Shown in pieces: positions 36,092 to 45,278 of a stretch of 64,000 nucleotides of DNA. A program made the position numbers and the translations under genes. Under the pieces are notes generated by a model, which worked only from the letters and a program-made list of their open reading frames with translations, searched no databases and was not told where the DNA came from. Source of the DNA: Pseudopedobacter sp965218985 (GTDB lineage: Bacteria > Bacteroidota > Bacteroidia > Sphingobacteriales > Sphingobacteriaceae); contig CBDCMP010000007.1 of assembly GCA_965218985.1 (NCBI GenBank), positions 2,108,001 through 2,172,000 on the forward strand, given 5' to 3'. Position 1 is the stretch's first letter. Each line of letters opens with the position of its first letter.

Positions 36092-38452
36092 ATGAAGAAA
36101 TACTTACTATTACTATTTCTCTTTGGAGGAATGTCGCTAACTCAAGCACAAACCTTAGGAACATTAACGGTTGATAAAATCATGAGAGACCCGGTTTGGA
36201 TGGGTGTCTCGCCAACAAATATTCAATGGAGTGAGGATAGTAAAAAGATTTACTTTAAATGGAACCCGGAAGGTGCGGATAAAGATTCCTGGTATTTCAT
36301 CACCACTGCGGATTTGATTCCAAAAAAATCAAGTAAGGAGGAAGAGCGTGATTTACCTTCATTTAGAGGCGTTTTAAATCATGCAAAGAACAAGAAGCTT
36401 TACGAAAAAAACGGGGATATCTATTTATTGGACATAAAATCTGGAAAGACACAGCAATTAACAAATACTTTAGACAGAGAAAGCGGAGCTAATTTTAACA
36501 AGAGTGAAAGCGCCATCTTCTATCAAAGAGGTGATAACTTGTTTGAGCAATCTTTAATTAACGGAGAGCTGATTCAACTCACTAATTTTACACGGACAAA
36601 GAAAAGACCAGAACCTAAATTAAATGCTCAGGAGTCTTGGTTAAAGAATGAACAATTGGACCTTTTTGATATGGTAAAGAAGGAAGATAAAGAAGAGAAG
36701 GAGAATAAAATTGATGCAAAATTCAGAGAAGCTAAAAGACCAAAAGAAATTGTTATTGACGACCAATTTTTAAATGGGATACAAATCAGTCCGGATGGAA
36801 ATTTCATCACTTACAGATTGATTAAACGAACAGAAGGAAAAAATACTGTTATCCCTAATTTTATTGACGAATCTGGCTTCACGACTGATATTAATGGAAG
36901 AAGCAAAGTTGGGGCTCCTCAATCAACCATCAGCTCTTTTATTTACAACCTCAATAAAGATTCTGTTTATCAAATTGAAACTGCGAGCATTCCTGGGATT
37001 AAGGATTTGCCAGATTATGTTAAGGATTATCCGAAGCAATTGGTAGAGCGTCAAAAAAAAAATGCTGACAGAGAGGTCACCATCGGAAATCCTATATGGA
37101 ACGAGAGTGGGACCAGGGCTTTTGTAAGCGTGAACGCTCAGGATAATAAAGACCGATGGATTATGGAGTTGAATCCTGAGGATGGCTCCCTCACTTTATT
37201 GGATCGGCAAAGAGATGAGGCCTGGATTGGCGGACCAGGTATCGGAGGTTCTTATGGAGGTGGAAATACAGGTTGGATTGATGATGAAAATATATATTTT
37301 CAAAGTGAAGCCACAGGTTATTCTCATGTTTATGTGCTCAATATCAATACAAAAAACAAAAAGCAAATCACATCGGGGAATTGGGAAGTTCAATCTTTGG
37401 ATCTATCAAACGATAAGAAATCATTTTATTTCACCGGGAATATGGAACATCCGGGAATCACACATTTTTATAAAGTGAGTGTGAATGGTGGAGAGCCAAC
37501 AAAGCTGACTAATATGAAAGGAGGAAATGATGTATCACTTTCTCCCGATGAAAAAAATCTTGCAATTCTTTACAGTTATTCTAATAAACCATGGGAACTT
37601 TATTTGCAAAAGAATACGGCATCTGCAACTGCTAAGCAAATCACACATTCCACTACTAAGGAGTTTGAATCTTATCCATGGAGAGATCCGGAGATGATCA
37701 CTTTTGATAACAGGTATGGAACAAAAGTTTATGCCAGATTATATACCTCTAAAAAACCTGATCCGGCCAAACCAGCAGTGATTTTTGTTCATGGTGCGGG
37801 TTATCTGCAAAATGTTCATTATTGGTGGAGTAGCTATTTTAGAGAGTATATGTTCAATAATTTATTGGCTGATAATGGATACACCGTTTTAGATATAGAT
37901 TATAACGGAAGCTCTGGTTATGGAAGAGATTTCAGAACGGGAATTTACAGACACATGGGAGGAAAGGATCTGACTGATCAGGTGGATGGTGCAAAATTGC
38001 TGGTCGATAAATACGGAGTTGATCCAAAACACATAGGTTTGTATGGTGGATCTTACGGGGGCTTCATCACTTTAATGGCTTTATTCACTGAGCCTGATGT
38101 TTTTGCCGCCGGAGCAGGCTTGCGTTCTGTTACAGATTGGGCACATTATAATCACGGTTATACCTCAAACATATTAAATGAGCCTTATAACGATGAGAAG
38201 GCTTACCAGTTAAGTTCTCCAATTAATTTTGCTGACGGTTTAAAAGGTCATTTATTGATGTGCCATGGTATGGTTGACGAAAATGTGCATTTTCAGGATA
38301 TTGTTCGGTTGACTCAGCGTTTGATAGAATTGAAGAAGGATACATGGGAGTTAGCAGTTTATCCGGTGGAGGATCATGGTTTCGAGCAGCCAACGAGCTG
38401 GAGAGATGAGTACTCCAGAATTTTTAAACTCTTCGAAGAAAATCTAAAGTAG
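36092..38452 (+). CDS. S9-family peptidase (prolyl oligopeptidase type), secreted
   Basis: This 786-residue secreted serine peptidase is placed from the ATG at 36092 because the signal peptide MKKYLLLLFLFGG...AQA starts there; an in-frame TTG at 36068 would add eight residues. The N-terminal two thirds form a beta-propeller (WSEDSKKIYFKWN, ISPDGNFITYRL, SPDEKNLAILY). The C-terminal alpha/beta-hydrolase has HGAG oxyanion region FVHGAGYLQ, nucleophile elbow YGGSYGGF, Asp in GMVDENVHF and His in VEDHGFEQP. It should cut short peptides in the periplasm. It is a single-gene unit after the rRNA operon. Confidence 0.93.
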   Translation: MKKYLLLLFLFGGMSLTQAQTLGTLTVDKIMRDPVWMGVSPTNIQWSEDSKKIYFKWNPEGADKDSWYFITTADLIPKKSSKEEERDLPSFRGVLNHAKNKKLYEKNGDIYLLDIKSGKTQQLTNTLDRESGANFNKSESAIFYQRGDNLFEQSLINGELIQLTNFTRTKKRPEPKLNAQESWLKNEQLDLFDMVKKEDKEEKENKIDAKFREAKRPKEIVIDDQFLNGIQISPDGNFITYRLIKRTEGKNTVIPNFIDESGFTTDINGRSKVGAPQSTISSFIYNLNKDSVYQIETASIPGIKDLPDYVKDYPKQLVERQKKNADREVTIGNPIWNESGTRAFVSVNAQDNKDRWIMELNPEDGSLTLLDRQRDEAWIGGPGIGGSYGGGNTGWIDDENIYFQSEATGYSHVYVLNINTKNKKQITSGNWEVQSLDLSNDKKSFYFTGNMEHPGITHFYKVSVNGGEPTKLTNMKGGNDVSLSPDEKNLAILYSYSNKPWELYLQKNTASATAKQITHSTTKEFESYPWRDPEMITFDNRYGTKVYARLYTSKKPDPAKPAVIFVHGAGYLQNVHYWWSSYFREYMFNNLLADNGYTVLDIDYNGSSGYGRDFRTGIYRHMGGKDLTDQVDGAKLLVDKYGVDPKHIGLYGGSYGGFITLMALFTEPDVFAAGAGLRSVTDWAHYNHGYTSNILNEPYNDEKAYQLSSPINFADGLKGHLLMCHGMVDENVHFQDIVRLTQRLIELKKDTWELAVYPVEDHGFEQPTSWRDEYSRIFKLFEENLK

Positions 38453-38513
38453 CCTAAGGATATTTTAATGTGATCATCTTTTACATTTCTATAGAATATC
38501 TCTATATTAGAAC

Positions 38514-39443
38514 ATGACTATTGTTCAATTGGAATATGCAGTAGCAGTTGATACTTATCGGAGTTTTGTGCTGGCGGCTGAGAAATGTTTCGTCACTCAA
38601 CCAACTTTGAGTATGCAGGTGCAAAAATTGGAGGAGCATTTGGGAGTTAAACTTTTTGACCGCTCACGTCAGCCAGTGATTCCAACAGATATTGGGATTG
38701 AAATCATTGAACAAGCCAGAAAACTTCTTCAGGAGAGCTATAGAATAAAGGAGATGATTGATGAAAGAAAAGGAGAGATTATCGGGGAATTGAAAATAGG
38801 TGTCATCCCAACCATTGCTCCGTATCTCATTCCAAAAGTCGTGGGCAGTTTTATGGAGAAATATCCAAAAGTCAAACTCATTATTTCTGAATTAACCACC
38901 GAAATCATCATTCAACAAATAAAGGTGGGATTATTGGATTGTGGTATATTAGCCACACCTTTAGATGAGCCTGCCATTCATGAAAGGCCGGTATTTTATG
39001 AAAATTTCGTGGGCTACCTTTCCAAAGACAGCCCGATTTTTAAGAAAAAGGCAATCACTGCCAATGATTTGGATGTGGACAATTTGTGGCTTCTAAATGA
39101 AGGGCATTGCATGAGAAACCAGGTTCTGAATATCTGTAAACATAAAAAATCTAATAATCATCAGCTGGATTACCATACCGGGAGTATAGAGACTTTAATA
39201 AAGATGGTGGATTTAAACCATGGAATAACCATTCTTCCTGAACTCTCCATACAGGATTTCTCTATCAAACAGTTAGATAAAGTGAGGTATTTTAAAACTC
39301 CTGAACCTAGCAGGGAGGTAAGTATCATCACGCATAAGAATTTCATAAAAAAGAGGATGATTGATGCTTTGGAAGCCGAAATATTACATAGTGTTCCTAA
39401 AAGGATGAAATCTAAAAAGAAAAAGGATGTGGTAGGTATATAA
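38514..39443 (+). CDS. oxyR: LysR-family hydrogen peroxide sensor OxyR
   Basis: This 309-residue LysR-type regulator has an N-terminal winged HTH (about 1-60, LEYAVAVDTYRSFVLAAEKC and TQPTLSMQVQKLEEHLG) and a periplasmic-binding-like sensor domain. In the sensor it carries LNEGHCMRNQVLNIC, aligning with the redox loop of OxyR. The two cysteines are residues 199 and 208, the same numbers as the peroxide-sensing pair of E. coli OxyR. It is therefore an oxidative-stress regulator that should form a disulphide on exposure to peroxide. No catalase or ahpC gene is adjacent in the window. Confidence 0.92.
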   Translation: MTIVQLEYAVAVDTYRSFVLAAEKCFVTQPTLSMQVQKLEEHLGVKLFDRSRQPVIPTDIGIEIIEQARKLLQESYRIKEMIDERKGEIIGELKIGVIPTIAPYLIPKVVGSFMEKYPKVKLIISELTTEIIIQQIKVGLLDCGILATPLDEPAIHERPVFYENFVGYLSKDSPIFKKKAITANDLDVDNLWLLNEGHCMRNQVLNICKHKKSNNHQLDYHTGSIETLIKMVDLNHGITILPELSIQDFSIKQLDKVRYFKTPEPSREVSIITHKNFIKKRMIDALEAEILHSVPKRMKSKKKKDVVGI

Positions 39444-39516
39444 CGTTCAGGACTAAGCTTCCCCTAATGAAATACAAAGCCGCTTAAATTAAAACCAAAA
39501 CTCCTTCTCATAGGTT

Positions 39517-40440
39517 ATGATGATAGATATGGAAAAGAAAGTTTTAATCACAGGTGGAAGCGGAACTGTAGGCAAACGATTAGGCAGCTTACTTCTGAGT
39601 AGGAGACATCGGGTGGCCCATCTGTCTCATTCTAAACAAGAGCGTGCAAATACTAACATAGAGACTTTTCATTGGGACATAGACAATAAAATAATTGATG
39701 AGCATTGTTTGAACGATGTGGACACTATTGTTCATTTGGCAGGAGCCGGAATAGCCGATAGCAGGTGGACTGATGCCCGGAAAGAAGTACTCATCAACAG
39801 CAGAACAGCATCCATCAGGCTGCTCTACAGCTTAATGAAAGAAAAGCCAAATCAAGTTAAATCCATAATTTCAGCATCAGCATCAGGCTACTACAGCGAT
39901 AGAGGTAATGAACCGATGAAGGAGGAAGACCCACCTCATACAGACTTTTTAGGCCGATGCTGCACACTTTGGGAAAAGGCGGTTGATGAAGGGAATGACC
40001 TGGGTTTAAGGGTTGTCAAATTCAGAACCGGTGTGATTTTAGATGAGGACACTGGCGCACTGCCTAAAATCTCCGCTCCCGTGAAATACGGAATAGGCTC
40101 GCCATTGGGTTCAGGGAAGCAGTGGATAAGCTGGATACATTTGGATGATGTTGCTCATATGTATTTGAGAGGCATTTTAGATGAATCATTGTATGGTGTT
40201 TACAACATGAGTTCCCCACATCCAGTCACTAATGAAGAATTAATAAAAAAATTAGCGGCGATATTTAAAAAACCGCTATGGCTGCCACACGTTCCTGTTT
40301 TTGTTTTAAAAATGGCATTAGGTGAGAGGAGTGCCGTGGTTTTGGGCAGTACAAAAATGGAGGTGAACAAAATCGAAAACACAGGGTTTAAATTTAAATT
40401 TCCTGACCTGAAAGAAGCACTCAAAGATATTTATGGCTAA
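39517..40440 (+). CDS. TIGR01777-family SDR epimerase-like protein
   Basis: This 307-residue cytoplasmic protein belongs to the atypical SDR family TIGR01777 (YfcH-like). The nucleotide motif is ITGGSGTVGKRLG, followed by the family blocks VDTIVHLAGAGIADSRWT, INSRTAS, SASASGYYSDRG, FRTGVILDEDTGALPK and WISWIHLDDVAHMYL, and a DUF1731-like C-terminal end. It begins MMIDMEKK; the Met at 39529 could also be the start. The substrate is unknown for the family. It overlaps the photolyase gene by 8 bp, so the two are co-transcribed. Confidence 0.9.
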   Translation: MMIDMEKKVLITGGSGTVGKRLGSLLLSRRHRVAHLSHSKQERANTNIETFHWDIDNKIIDEHCLNDVDTIVHLAGAGIADSRWTDARKEVLINSRTASIRLLYSLMKEKPNQVKSIISASASGYYSDRGNEPMKEEDPPHTDFLGRCCTLWEKAVDEGNDLGLRVVKFRTGVILDEDTGALPKISAPVKYGIGSPLGSGKQWISWIHLDDVAHMYLRGILDESLYGVYNMSSPHPVTNEELIKKLAAIFKKPLWLPHVPVFVLKMALGERSAVVLGSTKMEVNKIENTGFKFKFPDLKEALKDIYG

Positions 40441-41737
40441 AGATGAAATTGCAGTTTTTTGGTTCAGAAGAGATTTAAGATTAAAAGATAATGCAGGCTT
40501 ATATCATGCTTTAAAGAGTGGCTATAAGGTACTCCCTTTATTCATTTTTGATAAAAATATACTGGATGAGCTGGAGGATGAAGACGATGCCAGAATCACC
40601 TTCATTCATCAGCAAATGGAAGAGCTTAAAAACACATTAAAAAAGCATGATTCATCTATCATTGTCAAATATGGAGAGCCTTTTAAAATATGGAGAGAGG
40701 TTTTGGAAGATCATCATGTACGGGCGGTTTACACCAATCATGATTATGAACCCTACGCAAAAAAAAGAGACGAAGCTTTGAATGATTTTTTCACCAAAAA
40801 GGATATCCCCTTTTATAGCTACAAAGATCAATGCATTTTTGAGAAGGCAGAAGTGGTGAAAGAGAGCGGAGATCCTTATGTGGTTTTCACACCCTATAAA
40901 AAAGTTTGGCTGAAGAAATTGAATGATTTCTATATCAAACCCTACCCTGTGGCGAAATACGTCAAGAATTTTTTGAAAATAAAATCGCTGTCCATACCCG
41001 GTTTGGAAGAAATGGGTTTTAAGAAAAGTCAACAGGAATTTCCTGACAAGACTTATAAACAGGTTTTGAAGAATTATGCTGAAGATCGCGATTATCCTGC
41101 CAAGAACGCCACTTCCAGAATAGGCATCCATTTAAGGTTTGGCACGGTGAGCATTCGTGAATTAATGAAGGAAGCTAAATTGCAAAGTGAGGTTTGGTTA
41201 AGCGAGTTGATTTGGCGAGAGTTCTATTTCTCCATCCTGTGGCATTTCCCTTATTCGGCCAATGATTCTTTCCGAAAAGAATACGACCGCATTGAATGGA
41301 GAAATAATGAAGAGGAGTTTAAAGCCTGGTGTGAAGGCAAAACCGGCTATCCAATTGTGGATGCTGGCATGAGACAACTCAATGAGACAGGATTTATGCA
41401 CAACCGTGTGAGAATGGTGGTGGCCAGTTTTCTGTCCAAACATCTTTTAATAGACTGGCGTTGGGGAGAACGATATTTTGCAAGGAGACTGCTGGATTAC
41501 GAACTTTCCAGTAACGTTGGAGGATGGCAATGGGCCGCAGGCTGCGGGGTGGATGCTGCCCCTTATTTCAGGATCTTCAATCCCTATGAACAACAGAAGA
41601 AATTTGATAAAGACTTAGTTTATATCAAAAGATGGGTGCCTGAATTCTCTGATCCATTTAAATACCCTAAACCCATTGTGGATCATAAAGAAGCCCGGGA
41701 GAGATGTCTGGAGGTTTATAAGAAAGCTTTAAAATAA
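40433..41737 (+). CDS. phrB: Deoxyribodipyrimidine photolyase (class I/cryptochrome family)
   Basis: This 434-residue flavoprotein repairs UV-induced cyclobutane pyrimidine dimers using blue light. It starts VFWFRRDLRLKDN, the photolyase N-terminal alpha/beta domain for the antenna cofactor. The C-terminal FAD-binding domain has TSRIGIHLRFGTVSIRE, WREFYF, GYPIVDAGMRQLNETGFMHNR, and WRWGERYFARRLLDYELSSN followed by GGWQWAAGCGVDAAPYFRIFNP. The last block contains the FAD-proximal residues and Trp chain. The length is slightly short but within the class I range. It is co-transcribed with the TIGR01777 gene (8-bp overlap). Confidence 0.95.
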   Translation: MAKDEIAVFWFRRDLRLKDNAGLYHALKSGYKVLPLFIFDKNILDELEDEDDARITFIHQQMEELKNTLKKHDSSIIVKYGEPFKIWREVLEDHHVRAVYTNHDYEPYAKKRDEALNDFFTKKDIPFYSYKDQCIFEKAEVVKESGDPYVVFTPYKKVWLKKLNDFYIKPYPVAKYVKNFLKIKSLSIPGLEEMGFKKSQQEFPDKTYKQVLKNYAEDRDYPAKNATSRIGIHLRFGTVSIRELMKEAKLQSEVWLSELIWREFYFSILWHFPYSANDSFRKEYDRIEWRNNEEEFKAWCEGKTGYPIVDAGMRQLNETGFMHNRVRMVVASFLSKHLLIDWRWGERYFARRLLDYELSSNVGGWQWAAGCGVDAAPYFRIFNPYEQQKKFDKDLVYIKRWVPEFSDPFKYPKPIVDHKEARERCLEVYKKALK

Positions 41738-41769
41738 TAAAGGATTGATTATTAAATGCAGCCTTTATT
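41736..41769. terminator. Bidirectional terminator between photolyase and FKBP genes
   Basis: AATAAAGG at 41736-41743 pairs with CCTTTATT at 41762-41769 between convergent genes. Confidence 0.5.
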
Positions 41770-41772
41770 GTG

Positions 41773-42630
41773 TTAATTGGTAACGTCTATCAAATCTATA
41801 TCAAAATCTAATATGGAATTTGCAGGCACATTACTGGAGCTGGAGCCATAGGCTAAGCGTGAAGGGATGAACAATCTGATTTTCCCGCCGGCTTTAATTT
41901 TAGGAACCCCTCTTTGCCATCCCACAATTACATTATTTAATCCAATTGTTAAGGGTGAACTGCTAGTGGTCCGATCAAAAATAGTTCCTGTCAATAACCT
42001 GCCTGTATAGGCAACTTTTAATGTAGCAGAAGTTGAAGTGATGGCTGTTCCTGTTCCTGGTGTGATGATTTGATAATAAATGCCACTGGTGTCTTTAACG
42101 GCAGTGATCTTATTCTCTGTCAAGAAGTTTTGTATCAAACCATCTTCATAGGCTGGTCTGTCACTGTCATCCACTACAGTTATTTTTGTATCCAATATGG
42201 CATTTCCAGGAATTGAAGAACCTGAACCATCTTTCCCAAATGCCAGATAGGAAGGGGTGATGATCCTTACCTGGGCACCCTTTTTTACCTTTATCAAAGT
42301 CTCTCTCCAGGAGATGGGAGTGATATAGCCTACATAATTGGATTGAGGGTTGTAAATGGAAAACTCGTAATCCACATCTTTATTGATTGAAGTTGTTTTT
42401 TGTGATAAACTCACATAAGAACTATATTTCAATAGGTCTCCGGTGGTTCCCGGATTAACGATCTGATAATAGTATCCGCTGGTGTCTTTTATAAAACCCG
42501 TGAGGTCATTCTTTTTCATATAAGCATTGATCTGCTCTTCTTCTACCTGCTTTAAGTCCCTGGTCTCCTTTTTACAGGATACCAAAACAATACCTGAAAG
42601 CATTAAAAAGCTTAAAATTCTTTTTATCAT
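41773..42630 (-). CDS. Lipoprotein with two FKBP-type domains, the first degenerate
   Basis: This 285-residue lipoprotein (lipobox LVSC, Cys19) contains two consecutive FKBP-like peptidyl-prolyl isomerase domains. The second (about 165-283) has the core VAYTGRLLTGTIFD, VIVGWQRGVPKIKAGGKIRLFIPSRLAYG and VPANSILDFDIDLIDV. The first (about 40-160) keeps the frame (SGYYYQIVNPGT, VKKGAQVRIITPSYLAFG, SIPGNAILD) but lacks the YTG...FD active-site strand, so it has probably lost isomerase activity. Its ATG directly follows the TAG of the upstream FKBP gene, so the two are one operon. It acts in the periplasm or outer membrane as a folding helper. Confidence 0.88.
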   Translation of the reverse strand: MIKRILSFLMLSGIVLVSCKKETRDLKQVEEEQINAYMKKNDLTGFIKDTSGYYYQIVNPGTTGDLLKYSSYVSLSQKTTSINKDVDYEFSIYNPQSNYVGYITPISWRETLIKVKKGAQVRIITPSYLAFGKDGSGSSIPGNAILDTKITVVDDSDRPAYEDGLIQNFLTENKITAVKDTSGIYYQIITPGTGTAITSTSATLKVAYTGRLLTGTIFDRTTSSSPLTIGLNNVIVGWQRGVPKIKAGGKIRLFIPSRLAYGSSSSNVPANSILDFDIDLIDVTN

Positions 42631-43107
42631 CTAATCAACTTTTAATAATTCTATATCAAAATCTAAGACTGCATTTGAAGGTACAGCACCTGAGCCCGGT
42701 TTGCCATAAGCATAACCACTTGGAATGATTAAACGGATTTTTCCACCTTGCTGGATGAGGGGAATTCCTATTTGCCATCCCACTATTAACTTTCCTAACG
42801 GATTGGGGGAGGTAAAAGTGCTGGTATCAAACACGTTTCCGTTTAAAAGTCTGCCTGTATATTTTGCAGTGACTGCTGTGGAAGCGGTATAATTCACACT
42901 GCCGGTTCCCGGCTCAATGATCTGATAATACAATCCTGATTCATGCCTGATGGCCGGAATATCGTGGTCAGCGATGAATTTTTTAATGATGACTTCGTCT
43001 TTATCTAATTGTTCCTGAGCTTCCTGATACGGATCAGGATTGTTCTTGATACATGAACTAAATCCCAGCACACTAATCCATAATACTAATAAAAGGTGTT
43101 TTTTCAT
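42631..43107 (-). CDS. FKBP-type peptidyl-prolyl isomerase lipoprotein
   Basis: This 158-residue lipoprotein has a type II signal with SSC lipobox (MKKHLLLVLWISVLGFSSC). I start at 43107 because the ATG at 43125 adds six residues before the signal. A single FKBP domain follows (about 45-157): SGLYYQIIEPGTGS, VTAKYTGRLLNGNVFDTS, LIVGWQIGIPLIQQGGKIRLIIPSGYAYG and VPSNAVLDFDIELL. The hydrophobic pocket residues look intact. It is the first gene of a two-gene FKBP operon and probably the ancestor of the duplicated neighbour. Confidence 0.9.
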   Translation of the reverse strand: MKKHLLLVLWISVLGFSSCIKNNPDPYQEAQEQLDKDEVIIKKFIADHDIPAIRHESGLYYQIIEPGTGSVNYTASTAVTAKYTGRLLNGNVFDTSTFTSPNPLGKLIVGWQIGIPLIQQGGKIRLIIPSGYAYGKPGSGAVPSNAVLDFDIELLKVD

Positions 43108-43290
43108 TCCTGTTTCAATTTGCAAATTTATCTATCTTTTCATCAAAACCTAAAGATTAACATAATTTAACTCAATTAGCCTTCATAAATTATCCCGGTT
43201 TCTCACGTTACGCATCAATCATGGCAAACCGATACAAAATTCCTATCCGGCATTTCCTTGCAACAGGAAACATAAGGGCCATGATCTGAT

Positions 43291-44544
43291 TTATTTCAGT
43301 TTAGCCAAAGCAGTTTTTAGCTGCGGGATCTTTTTCTCCATCTCCATTGCGGTGCATGCGCCCACAGATGCCCGGTACCAGCACATATCCTCAGTCCCAA
43401 AAGCAGAGAAAGGCACCAAAGCGATATTTGCCTCCTGAATAAGGTAAAAGTTGAGGTCAGCGGCTGTTTTTAATTCTTTTCCATCCGGGGCCGTTCTGCC
43501 TAAATAATCTATTTTAATGGTCAGGTAGATAGCTCCCATCGGTGCTATGGCATCCACCTTGAGCCCATCATTTTTTAAACTAACAATCCCATTATAAAGC
43601 GTATCCAAACTATGTTTGACCTCCCGCTTAAAGCGGTTTAGAAATTCATTTACCGCTACATGGTTCTTTAAAAAAAAGGAGGTGGCCACTTGCTCGGCTT
43701 TTGGAGACCATGCGCCCATATGCCCTACAATGGCCTTCATTTTGTTGATGATGAAAGCAGGGCCAAAGCCCCAGCCAACCCTTACACCCGTGGCTGCAAA
43801 ACATTTGGAACCACCATCTATGAAGATGGTGTAGGCCCTCATGGCGGGGATCAAACTCACAGGGTCCACATGCTCGTGTTCTGCAAAAGTCAATTGTGAA
43901 TAGATCTGATCATATAAAACATATAAAGGTTTTTCATCTGGTTCTCTTGAAGCATTCTCTTCTAAAACCAGCTGGCAAATTTCTTTCAAACCTTCAGCAG
44001 AGAACATGGTTCCGGTGGGATTCAACGGAGAACACAAGGCTAATAACGTGGCTCCCTTTAAATGAGGTTTTACATCAGCACCAGTGGGCATGAAATTATT
44101 TTCCGGCAAGGTTGGCACTGCCACTCCTTTAGCACCTAGCAAATGCACATAATGATTGTTATTCCAGGATGGAGCCGGATAAACCACCTTATCACCCTCA
44201 TCAATCAAGGTTAGATAAGTGGCATAGATCAAAGGCCTGGAACCTCCGGAGATCAGAATTTCATTAGCGGCATAATCTAAACCAATACGTTGTTTTATAA
44301 ATTGAGATACACTTTCGCGTAAAGCCAAAACGCCATCTGCAGGGGGGTAATTGGTTTGCTTAGCAGCATAAGCCTCCACAATATATTGCTGTAAAACTTG
44401 CGGGATGGGAAATATTTGGGGATCAAAATCACCGATGGTCAGGTTGGCTATCTCCACCCCCTTCGCCTTCATCTCGTTCACTTCGCCGGCAATTTTTATG
44501 ATCTCAGAACCCACCAATGATTGCGCTAATGCAGATACTTTCAT
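43291..44544 (-). CDS. PLP-dependent aminotransferase, class I/II
   Basis: This 417-residue cytoplasmic enzyme has the fold-type I aminotransferase pattern: YPPADGVLALRESV near 66, ISGGSRPLIYATY (about 98-110), NPTG at 175-178, the Asp/Tyr pair YDQIYS (211-216), the PLP lysine K247 in SKCFAATGVRVGWG, and a C-terminal substrate Arg in WYRASVGA. It most resembles aspartate or aromatic aminotransferase-like proteins common in Bacteroidota. Substrate preference cannot be set. It is a single-gene unit with a well-matched promoter. Confidence 0.92.
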   Translation of the reverse strand: MKVSALAQSLVGSEIIKIAGEVNEMKAKGVEIANLTIGDFDPQIFPIPQVLQQYIVEAYAAKQTNYPPADGVLALRESVSQFIKQRIGLDYAANEILISGGSRPLIYATYLTLIDEGDKVVYPAPSWNNNHYVHLLGAKGVAVPTLPENNFMPTGADVKPHLKGATLLALCSPLNPTGTMFSAEGLKEICQLVLEENASREPDEKPLYVLYDQIYSQLTFAEHEHVDPVSLIPAMRAYTIFIDGGSKCFAATGVRVGWGFGPAFIINKMKAIVGHMGAWSPKAEQVATSFFLKNHVAVNEFLNRFKREVKHSLDTLYNGIVSLKNDGLKVDAIAPMGAIYLTIKIDYLGRTAPDGKELKTAADLNFYLIQEANIALVPFSAFGTEDMCWYRASVGACTAMEMEKKIPQLKTALAKLK

Positions 44545-44568
44545 GTCTTACCTAATTGATTTAAAGCG

Positions 44569-44599
44569 CAAAGGTATTAAAATGAAGGAGCTAATAAAT
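44569..44599 (-). promoter_or_regulatory. Aminotransferase promoter
   Basis: On the minus strand a T-rich -33 element (44599-44596), 19 bases and TACCTTTG (44576-44569) match the Bacteroidota consensus with a perfect -7 element, about 25 bp upstream of the ATG. Confidence 0.5.
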
Positions 44600-44675
44600 G
44601 CCTTTATTTCATTTAATTATCAAAAAAATGTACCATTTTCGTTAATATTGAATATTAAACCACATATAAATCAAT

Positions 44676-45101
44676 ATGAAAAATTCTCTTTTGGCACTGT
44701 TCATCCTTTTTACCATTTCCTTTTCTGCAAAGGCACAAACTGCGGAACAAAAAGTGGCTGCTGCGGCTGAACATTTAAAACAAGCACTGATCAGCGGCAA
44801 TCAATCCGATTTAGAGTCCATCGTGACTGATGATTTAACTTATGGACATTCTAGCGGGAAAATACAGGACAAGGCCGAGTTCATCAACACCCTGGTAAGT
44901 AAAAAATCAGATTTTGTATCCATTGACATCACCCATCAAACCATAAAGGTGATAGGCCAGACTGCAATTGTGCGGCATGATCTATACGCCAAAACGAATG
45001 ATGGAGGGGTTGCAGGAGAGGTTAAATTAGGCATCATGTTGGTTTTCATCAACCAACACGGTTCCTGGAAATTACTTGCCAGACAAGCCTATAAGATATA
45101 A
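44676..45101 (+). CDS. Secreted NTF2/SnoaL-like protein (DUF4440 type)
   Basis: This 141-residue protein has a signal peptide (1-21, MKNSLLALFILFTISFSAKA) and a single NTF2-like cone fold (AEHLKQALISGNQSDLESIVTDDLTYGHSSGKIQDKAEF ... WKLLARQAYKI). DUF4440 proteins share this length and pattern, and the function is generally unknown. A terminator follows. The minus-strand aminotransferase is divergent from it. Confidence 0.85.
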   Translation: MKNSLLALFILFTISFSAKAQTAEQKVAAAAEHLKQALISGNQSDLESIVTDDLTYGHSSGKIQDKAEFINTLVSKKSDFVSIDITHQTIKVIGQTAIVRHDLYAKTNDGGVAGEVKLGIMLVFINQHGSWKLLARQAYKI

Positions 45102-45114
45102 ATCGAATCCAACT

Positions 45115-45150
45115 AAACCCAGTTCCATGAAGACAGGCTGGGTTTTATTC
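45115..45150 (+). terminator. Terminator after the NTF2-like gene
   Basis: AAACCCAG at 45115-45122 pairs with CTGGGTTT at 45138-45145, followed by TATT. Confidence 0.65.
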
Positions 45151-45278
45151 AACCCACACCTAATCGCTTTGATCATTAAATATCAAGATTTTGAGATCCC
45201 TAACTTTACCATCCTGCAAAAAATTATTGTAGTCCATGCTATTATTTTCTTTAAATTGAACCTGAAGAGCAGAAAAAT

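Noticed and set aside
40433..41737. Photoreceptor cryptochrome instead of photolyase
   Set aside because: The conserved FAD-site and Trp-chain blocks and the lack of a C-terminal extension favour DNA repair, although the sequence cannot fully exclude a photoreceptor role.
44405..44770. 121-codon ORF between the aminotransferase and the NTF2-like gene
   Set aside because: It overlaps the start of both genes in other frames and has no family features.
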